Below are positions 56,652 through 64,000 of a stretch of 64,000 nt of DNA, piece by piece. The translations under genes were made by a program, and so were the position numbers. Under the pieces are notes generated by a model. It searched no databases. It saw only the letters and a program-made list of their open reading frames with translations, and had not been told where the DNA came from. Source of the DNA: Lathyrus oleraceus (taxonomy: Eukaryota; Streptophyta; Magnoliopsida; Fabales; Fabaceae); assembly GCF_024323335.1 (NCBI RefSeq), contig NC_066581.1, positions 446,301,816 through 446,365,815 of the forward strand. The letters are read 5' to 3'. How positions within the stretch are numbered: the stretch's first letter is position 1; every line of letters starts with the position of its first letter.

Positions 56652-57698
56652 CATTCGCTTTGTTTTATTCTTTTTTTCCTTTATTTTATTTATTTTACCC
56701 CATTTATTTTCCATTTCATTTGATTTTTTTTGCCTTTTAGTTTTATTCTTTTGAGAATATTTCGAACACAAACTCATATTATTTTTCTCTCTTCTATTAT
56801 ATTATGCTTTATTTCATTTCATTTGAGCAATTTTTTATGGATATATGAGGTCTTGAATATTGATAGCTAATGAATTCTATTAGGTCATGATTTTGGATTG
56901 ATTAGGGTTGATTAAACCTTCTACTTTTCAAATCTATTAATGAATGATGAATGTATCATTCATGATACTTTGAGGCATAGATATGTTTCCTCTATATCAA
57001 CCAACTTTGATCATATGACACATATATGAAGCTTTTGGTTTGTGTATACTAACTTGCAATTCTATTTGGTTCATTTTGTTTCCATTATTTATTCTAACCA
57101 TCTAACCATTATACTAACTTGTTTACCTTGTACACTAACCATTGTATACCTTATTTAACCTAACCATTAATCAACTCATTAAACTTTTTAAACCTTGATT
57201 GATGGAATCTTCCTTTTGTCAAAGGATTGATAGATGAATTTAGGGTTTTAATAATTTTCAATGTTACAAATCTATTGTAAGTTTATCATTGATCATCTTC
57301 AATACTTTCCATCAGTGATAACTTATCCCTTAATGTGCCATATTTTGAATCTTTTGACCTAAGGATAGATAATCCTCAAACGTTTAACATGTATATTACT
57401 AACCAGTAACTATACTTTACTAACTTTGTTTATCACTAACCATTATTGTGATCTTATTACCACTGTCTTGTGGTTTATTTTATGTCATCCATGTGAAAGA
57501 ATTCTTTAACTTGAATTAACTTTTAATGATAGCAAATTGTGTGATCATCATCCAAATTGGTTGTGCATTGCATTACAAGATATATTTGTGTTCTTACTTT
57601 GTAATTCATCCCATTCTATTGTTGCATAACCACACATATAAGCCTACATTGAAAATTTCCTTTAAAATAACAATTAAAACGCATTTTATGTCAGTATG

Positions 57699-58135
57699 TA
57701 TCAATACATGACCCTTTGCATCGATACATGTAGCCTGTGATTAATCACAAAACAATTCTTGTTCAGTATGCATCGATACATACGAACCATGTATCAATAC
57801 ATGACCCTTTGCATCGATACATGTAGCCTGTGATTAATCACAAAACAATTCTTGTTCAGTATGCATCGATACATACGAACCATGCATCAATACATGGAAG
57901 GCCAAAAACTCTGTGCATCGATACACACGACACCTGCATCGATACATGACTACTTGAGTCAGCCTGTGCATCGATACATACGCATTAGGCATCGATACAT
58001 ATTAGTGTAAAATTCACATGCATCGATACACACGATTCCTGCATCGATACATGATTAATTAATTTCACCAAAAATCTATACAACTTACAGTATGCATCGA
58101 TACACACTTCTATGTATCAATACACAGAGTTGTTT
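57699..58135 (+). repeat. Array of TGCATCGATACA palindromes with a 93-bp duplication
   Basis: About 16 copies of GCATCGATACA or TATCAATACA occur in 440 bp. Bases 57699-57791 are repeated almost exactly at 57792-57884. Each copy of that unit also contains the perfect palindrome TGTGATTAATCACA. Confidence 0.88.
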
Positions 58136-58166
58136 CAAGTCATAACAGCAACTGTTTTTTTAAGGA

Positions 58167-58174
58167 TATAAATA
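58167..58174 (+). promoter_or_regulatory. TATA box of C2
   Basis: GGATATAAATACAGG between the palindrome array and the leader. Confidence 0.65.
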
Positions 58175-59272
58175 CAGGTTTCAACAGCAGGTGAAAGGGA
58201 CGAATTCATTGAGCAAAAAGACAATTGAACACAAGATCAAAGAAGTGTTGGAGCAATTGTCAGTGAGCACATAGAAACCTGAAAGAGACTTCATCTTCTT
58301 CATCTTCTCAATCACTTCCCTTCAAGAACATTTACACATAACAATTCTTGTTCTTTGGATTAAAGAAGGATTGAGATAACGTTCAGTGGTACGATCAAGG
58401 ATCTAGCTGTGGGTTGCAGTGGAACGATCGAGGATCTAGCTGAGTCGAAGATTGAAGGGGGTTTCTAGGAAAAACCTACTGGTTTGTCCTTCAAGAACTG
58501 GTGTGTTCTTGAGGGTTTGGGAGTCACATTTGCAGATTAGATTCAGTCGCAGCGTTGCGTTTGGAGATCGGGGGATTTCGCAAGCAGGTCGTGGAACCGG
58601 TGAATTGTTTGCAACTTTGTGCAGGAAAATCTTGATCGAGCTCAGATCAAGTGAAGGTTTATACAAGAAGAGGTTCTTGGAGTTTAGAAATTCTGTCTTT
58701 GTATCAAAACCTTGTATCAACGGATTCGGCAATAATTGATAATCAAAGTTCTCAATTTCATTTGAAATTGAGAGGGAGACGTACCCACACGCGAGGACGA
58801 CGTGGGGAACTTCCTTAACAAATCTCTGCGTATCGTACTCTTACCTTAATCTTCTTTACGTTTCAAAACTGTTTTGCAATTTCTGTCAGTGTGTGGTGAT
58901 TGATCATATTTCTGGACAGCAGTGATAATAAAACCTTTAGTCATACACCATTGCTGTTTATCATCAAACACTCACACACCAACTATTTGACAAAACGGTT
59001 AACTTGATTGTGTTCATTGGAAATAGTATTTCAGGATAAGCGCATTCAATCTGTTAAAATTCTGTGTGTATTATTTCTGTCATTCTCATTAAAATCCAGC
59101 AACTGCACTTGCGTGTCCGGCTTTCTAGCAGCGGTTCAGAATAGACGGAAGTCGATTCGGGACCGATCTTTCCGCCATTTTTGAAAACTCTGATTAAACG
59201 TTATATCCGTTAATTTTTAAGAGGTGATCTATTCACCCCCCCTCTCGATCACTAGCCACACCGTCTAACAAG

Positions 59273-59284
59273 TGGTATCAGAGC
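59273..59284 (+). other. C2 primer binding site (initiator tRNA-Met)
   Basis: TGGTATCAGAGC, the standard copia PBS, two bases after the LTR end. Confidence 0.93.
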
Positions 59285-59303
59285 GCCGGTTCGCTGGTGC
59301 TCT

Positions 59304-61099
59304 GTGGCTGCCTGTAACAGTATGGATTCTGAACCAAAGGGGGCGTATAATAGAGCGCCTATTTTCAACGGTGAAAATTATGGCTACTGGAAAGACTGCA
59401 TGCGAGTTCATATAAATTCTGTGGATAGGTTAGTATGGGCTGCCATTGAAAACGGTCCGTTTCAAATTACAATGACTAATGCGGCTGGCGCCATAGTACC
59501 TAAACCAGAAGATGATTGGAATGAGAAAGATGAGAAAAAGTGGTCGTGTGATTGGAGAGCTCGAAACATGTTAATTTCAGCACTTGGTGTTGATGAATAT
59601 TATCGAGTATCACATTGCACGACAACTAAATAAATGTGGGACGCTTTAGAAGTTGCCCATGAGGGTACTACTGAAGTAAAACAGTCCCGCATTAACACAC
59701 TCAATCAAGAGTTTGAGCTCTTTCGCATGAAACAAGGAGAATCCATCTCCGACATGCAAAAGAGATTCACCCATCTAACTAACCGATTGAATCCTCTTGG
59801 AAAACCTATTTCCAATGAAATTGCTACTAATAAAATTCTCAGGTGTCTAAGCAGGGAGTGGCAACCTAAAGTTACAGCAATCAAGGAAGCCAACGATCTT
59901 ACAAGACTTACGATTACAACACTGTTTGGAATGCTGGAAGAACATCAGCAAGCTCTGGAAAGTCTTGAAAAATATGAGAATAAAAGTAAGAAGGAAAAGG
60001 AGAAGAAAAGAGACAAAGAGGGAGAGAAGAAGCCAATAGCTCTTGTGGCTTCTAGCTCTAAGTCCTCACGAAAAGAGCAAAGCACAATGATTCAAGTAGT
60101 GACAAAGACTCGGATGATGAGGAAATGGGACTGTTTGTAAGGAGATACAATAGATTCATTCGAAAGAATGGAGTTAAGCATTCCGACAAAAATCTCATGA
60201 AGTTTCGAAGACAATCCATAAATTCGAAACAAGAAGAAAACAAGAAGAGTAGAGGAAGAGGATCATGCTTTAATTGTGGTAAATCCGGACACTTTAAAAC
60301 GGACTGCCCTATGAAGTATAAGGACCAAAGAAAAGACTCACCTAAAGGGTACAGCAAGCAAAGGAGAGCGTATATTGCATGGGAAAGTGATAGTGATTCA
60401 TCAAGCACACAAAGCTCAAGTGATGATGATGAAGCTGCAAATCTGTGCCTTATGGCTCACACAAAAAATCAGTCCTACCACAAGAAGAAAAACAATGACA
60501 AAAAGGTAAAACAAGCCTACTTCAATAACTTCTCCTCTATGTCTTTTTCGGAATTAAATATAGCTTTTGAAAAACTGCATAACGAAGCTGTAGATGCTTT
60601 TAAACGACTAGCTTCCGACAAACATATCTTCTCTTTTTTGGAAGGTAAAGTAAACAAAGCTGAAATTGATTTAGAAGCATTGAAAACTAGTATTGCAGAA
60701 AATTCAAAAACTATTGACATTGACGGATGTAGTAGAGTTAGGTATTGTGACGCTTGTTATGTTTGGCAAAAAGAGGTAAACACTCTTAAGGTCAAACTAG
60801 AGAAAGCGCTACAACCTAAAATTACTTATGCCGTTGACCCCAAGTTGTTTAAGAAGTCATTGAATCCTCCATATGCAAAATACTCTTTTATTTTAAAGGA
60901 TTCAATGAACAAGAAACAACAAACACATCATCATGGTTTATGTCATTATTGTTGTCATGCTGGCCATACCATTGAGAAATGCAAATTTAGGAGATTTCTA
61001 GTCCCTAAAGGTATCTATCAATGGAAGCCAAAAGGCAACCATGTTAACACTTACCCTCTTGGACCCAATGAAAATTGGGGACCAACTTCTCTCTTTTGA
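59304..61099 (+). pseudogene. gag: C2 gag
   Basis: The likely start is the ATG at 59322 (M-D-S-E-P-K). SIRE-type gag: Y-G-Y-W-K-D near the start, TAA at 59631-59633, the UBN2-like part at 59634-60085, then a small deletion near 60090 that shifts the frame. The last part (60125-61099) has two canonical zinc knuckles, C-F-N-C-G-K-S-G-H-F-K-T-D-C and C-H-Y-C-C-H-A-G-H-T-I-E-K-C, separated by a coiled-coil-like stretch. It ends TGA at 61097-61099. Confidence 0.88.
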
Positions 61100-61108
61100 T
61101 GTTGTAGG

Positions 61109-62901
61109 ATGAGTGCCTTGCCTCCGTAGATAGAAGGTGGTTTCTTGACAGCGGCTGCTCAAGGCACATGACCGGTGACATATCGCTTTTTATAGATTTC
61201 AAGGCAAAGAAAAAGGGATATGTTACTTATGGAGACAACAACAAAGGAGCTATACTCGGCAAAGGTAGTGTAGGTAATCCCTCCACCACTACTATTTCAA
61301 ATGTCCATTTAGTTGAGGGACTTAAACACAATTTGTTAAGCATAAGTCAACTATGCGACATGGGCTATAAAGTTTCGTTTACAAAAACTTGCTGCATAAT
61401 TGAACATGCTGAACAAAACATTGTGTTTAAGGGTGTAAGAGTAAACAACATCTATATGCTTGACTTGTTTGATGTACCGTTAACAAATACTAAATGTCTA
61501 GTCACCTTGAATGATGATTCTTGGCTTTGGCATAGACGTTTAGCTCATGTTAACTTCGATTTGCTAAACAAGGTGGTATCTAAGGATCTAGTAGTTGGTC
61601 TACCAAAAATAAAATTTTCAAAAGACCACCTATGTGACGCGTGCCAAATGGGAAAGCAAACAAGGGTGTCTTTTAAATCTAAAAATGTAATTTCAACTTC
61701 ACGACCCCTTGAGCTTCTCCATATGGACCTCTTTGGACCTTCTAGGACAAAGAGCCTAGGTGGAAACTACTATGGCTTTGTAATAGTTGATGACTACTCT
61801 AGATTCACTTGGACTATATTCCTTCATAGCAAAGATGAAACTTTTTCTGCTTTTAAAAATTTTGCAAATCTGTCCCAAAACAAAATGAATTCCAAAATAG
61901 TTACAATTCGTAGCGATCATGGTGGTGAGTTTCAAAATTATCACTTTGAGAAGTTTTGTGACAAGTATGGCATTGAGCATAACTTTTCAGCCCCTCGCAC
62001 TCCACAACAAAATGGCGTTGTGGAGCGTAAAAATCGTGTTTTAGAGGAGTTGGCAAGAACAATGCTTAATGAGGGTGGATTACCAAAATACTTTTGGGCT
62101 GATGCTGTTAGCACAGCCTGTTATGTCCTAAACAGAATCTTAATTCGCCCTATTTTGAACAAAACTCCTTATGAACTTTTGAAAGGAAGAAAACCAAACT
62201 TGTCACATCTTCACGTATTCGGTTGTAAATGTTTTGTTTTGAATAACGGTAAGGAAAACATTGGGAAGTTTGATGCAAAAGCGGATGAAGGTATTTTTCT
62301 TGGTTACTCAATGTCAAGTAAAGCATATAGAGTGTATAATAAGCGTTTACTTACTGTTGAAGAGTCGGTTCATGTTTCTTTTGATGAGTCTTATCCGAAA
62401 AATATCGGAAAAGGTATTTCTTTTGATGACGCAGGTGTATCTACAGAAGACATACTCAAGGAAGCTGTTGAGGAAATTGATCAGTCCAAAACAGCTGCCC
62501 ATGAGAAGGAGGAAGATACAAGTCATGAAGAAATTGAGGAAGAAAAGACAGCTGAAGTGAATGATCTTCCAACAGCTTGGAGATCCTCAAAATACCATCC
62601 CATCGACAACATTTTGGGAGACATTTCAAAGGGAGTAATGACCCGGTCTAAGATAAGTAACTTTTGTTCTCACTTCGCGTTTGTTTCACAAGTAGAACCT
62701 AAAAATGCCAAAGAGGCCTTGATTGATGAATTTTGGCTAATGGCCATGCAAGAAGAGCTTAATCAATTTAAAAGAAATGACGTTTGGGAACTTGTCCCTC
62801 GTCCGCGAGATCATCATATCATAGGCACTAAGTGGGTTTTTAGAAACAAGCTTGATGAAAGCGGAGTGATTACTAGGAACAAGGCACGCTTAGTAGCATA
62901 A
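61109..62901 (+). pseudogene. pol: C2 protease, integrase and start of RT
   Basis: The protease motif L-D-S-G-C-S-R-H-M-T-G is intact at about 61144-61176. Pre-integrase follows with W-H-R-R-L-A-H and C-D-A-C-Q-M-G-K. The integrase core has H-M-D-L-F-G-P, I-R-S-D-H-G-G-E-F and G-V-V-E-R-K-N, giving the D-D-E triad. The RT then begins with W-V-F-R-N-K-L. The frame is open for almost 1.8 kb and ends at TAA 62899-62901, where L-V-A-Q is expected (CAA). Confidence 0.9.
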
Positions 62902-64000
62902 GGATATAACCAAGAGGAGGGCATAGACTATGAGGAAACTTATGCTCCAGTTGCTCGCCTCGAAGCTATACGTCTTTTGCTTGCCTATGCGTGTTCTAAG
63001 GATTTTAAGCTTTACCAAATGGACGTAAAGAGTGCCTTTCTTAATGGTGTCATAAATGAAGAAGTATATGTTTCACAACCTCCCGGTTTTGAAAATGCTG
63101 AAAATCCAGATCATGTTTACAAATTAAAAAGAGCTTTGTATGGTCTTAAACAAGCCCCTCGGGTTTGGTATGAAAGGCTTAGCAAATTCCTAATTGATCA
63201 TGGATATTCAAGAGGTAAAGTGGACAATACTCTCTTTATTAAACACAAAGGGAAGCACATTCTTTTAGTTCAAGTTTATGTCGACGACATCATATTTGGT
63301 TCAACTAACATACACTTGGTCGAAGAATTTTCTAAGGTTATGTAGGGTGAATTTGAGATGAGTCTAATGGGGGAGCTAAACTACTTCCTAGGACTGCAAA
63401 TAAAGCAACTTGATGAAGGTACTGCAGTATGTCAAACAAAATACTGCAGAGAACTACTCAAGCGCTTTGGAATGAATGACTCAAAATCAATCGACACTCC
63501 AATGCCTACCAACGGAAATCTAGAAAAGGATGAGCACGGTAAGTGTGTAGATGTCAAAAGATTCAGAGGTATGATTGGATCTCTCTTGTATCTTTCTGCT
63601 TCTTGACCTGACATCATGTTTAGTGTTTGCATGTGTGCACGCTATCAATCAAATCCTAAAGAATCGCACCTAAAAGCGGTGAAGCGCATATTTAGATATC
63701 TTCATGGAACATCTAAATATGGGCTTTGGTATTCTAAAGGAAGTGATTGTAGCCTAGTAGGGTACTCCGATTCTGATTTTGCTGGCTGCAAATCAGATAG
63801 GAAAAGTACAAGTGGTACGTGTCACCTATTTTCAAACTCCTTGGTCAGTTGGCACAGCAAAAAGCAAGTTTCTGTGGCTTTGTCAACTGCAGAGGCCGAA
63901 TACGTTGCAGCCGGTAGTTGTTGCGCTCAGATTTTATGGCTTAAGCAGCAACTACAAGACTTCAACATTCAACTTAAACGTATTCCTATCAAATGTGACA
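62902..64000 (+). pseudogene. pol: C2 RT and RNase H, cut by window end
   Basis: RT blocks: [29 protein letters not shown] and Y-V-D-D-I-I-F-G. RNase H: Y-S-D-S-D-F-A-G and S-T-A-E-A-E-Y. TAG at 63343-63345 and TGA at 63604-63606 sit where CAG and CGA are expected. No frameshift is seen. With only stop-type damage and an intact PBS, C2 is among the younger elements. Confidence 0.9.

Larger units (their letters stand above)
54599..57690 (+). mobile_element. E0 3' LTR, right edge not resolved
   Basis: Starts TGTCATACCCTC after the polypurine tract. TATAAATA at 55990-55997, inside CCC...GGG, lies 1.39 kb from the start. No CCGCTACA end or conserved LTR-end block is found before C2, so C2 probably interrupts this LTR. 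The region 56480-57690 is AT-rich with no coding pattern. The right limit given is only the earliest point where C2 LTR sequence is plausible. Confidence 0.65.
57690..59270 (+). mobile_element. C2 5' LTR, left edge approximate
   Basis: Ends TCTAACA at 59270, two bases before the PBS. TATAAATA at 58167-58174 shows that U3 lies upstream, so the ATCGAT repeat array (57700-58135) is inside the LTR. A TG at about 57689 is a possible start, but the 3' LTR and TSD needed to confirm it are outside the window. The open frame at 58452-58739 is probably accidental. Confidence 0.6.
1..64000. other. Legume intergenic DNA made of nested retrotransposons
   Basis: Insertion order from the junctions: E0 first; C1 into E0; E2 into C1; then E1 and E3 separately into E2; E4 into E1 and E5 into E3. 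C2 lies beside or within the E0 LTR. Stretches without ORFs are LTRs or 3' non-coding DNA listed separately. No sequence outside these elements was recognised. Confidence 0.85.

Noticed and set aside
57699..58135. CRISPR array
   Set aside because: Repeats are short, palindromic and unevenly spaced, in a plant LTR; there are no cas genes.
58452..58739. 95-residue open frame before C2 gag
   Set aside because: It lies in the LTR before the PBS and has no known domain.

Overview
The window is repetitive plant DNA with no recognisable host gene, rRNA, tRNA or CRISPR array. Every coding trace belongs to a decayed LTR retrotransposon. The dominant type is a giant Ty3/gypsy element of the Ogre (Tat) lineage: LTRs of 2-6 kb, an extra ORF1 upstream of gag, a tRNA-Arg-like primer site, an intron between protease and reverse transcriptase, and about 3 kb of non-coding DNA between integrase and the 3' LTR. 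Two Ty1/copia elements of SIRE/Maximus type are also present. This density of Ogre elements points to a legume, most likely tribe Fabeae (pea, vetch, faba bean, lentil, grass pea). The taxon is an inference.

The window reads as nested insertions, most of them proved by target-site duplications (TSDs). Names used below: E0 = Ogre-like (+), integrase end at 52327-52648, 3' non-coding DNA, then an LTR from 54599. C1 = copia (-), 48810-52326, inserted in E0 integrase (right TSD copy GGTAC). E2 = Ogre-like (+), 14401-16880 plus 41094-48809, inserted in C1. E1 = Ogre-like (+), window start to 14400, inserted in E2 reverse transcriptase. E3 = Ogre-like (-), 16881-41088, inserted in E2 integrase (TSD ATATG). 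E4 = solo LTR (+), 719-6994, inserted in E1 (TSD CAGTA). E5 = solo LTR (-), 27539-30000, inserted in E3 reverse transcriptase (TSD ATGTG). C2 = copia (+), about 57.69 kb to beyond the window end. The 5' parts of E1 and E2 and the rest of C1 lie left of the window.

E3 is the only element bounded on both sides: 5' LTR, primer site, ORF1, gag, protease, a 263-bp intron, RT, RNase H, integrase, 3' non-coding DNA, polypurine tract, 3' LTR. It is dead, with many stops and frameshifts, a changed protease Asp and RNase H Asp, and a 5' LTR lacking its TATA region. E1 lacks the intron exactly at the splice junction and has an in-frame deletion fusing RT to the integrase tail.

The least expected signals are structural. 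(1) Two or three consecutive stem-loops follow the integrase stop in all four Ogre copies, with compensatory changes in the stems. (2) A 6-bp stem with a 4-nt loop lies near the LTR 3' end in all six LTR ends seen, with a fully compensated version in E5. (3) A primer-site-like TGGCGACTC lies 57-69 nt inside each of those ends. (4) The E1 LTR is a mosaic: E3-type termini around an E5-type core that carries the TATA box.
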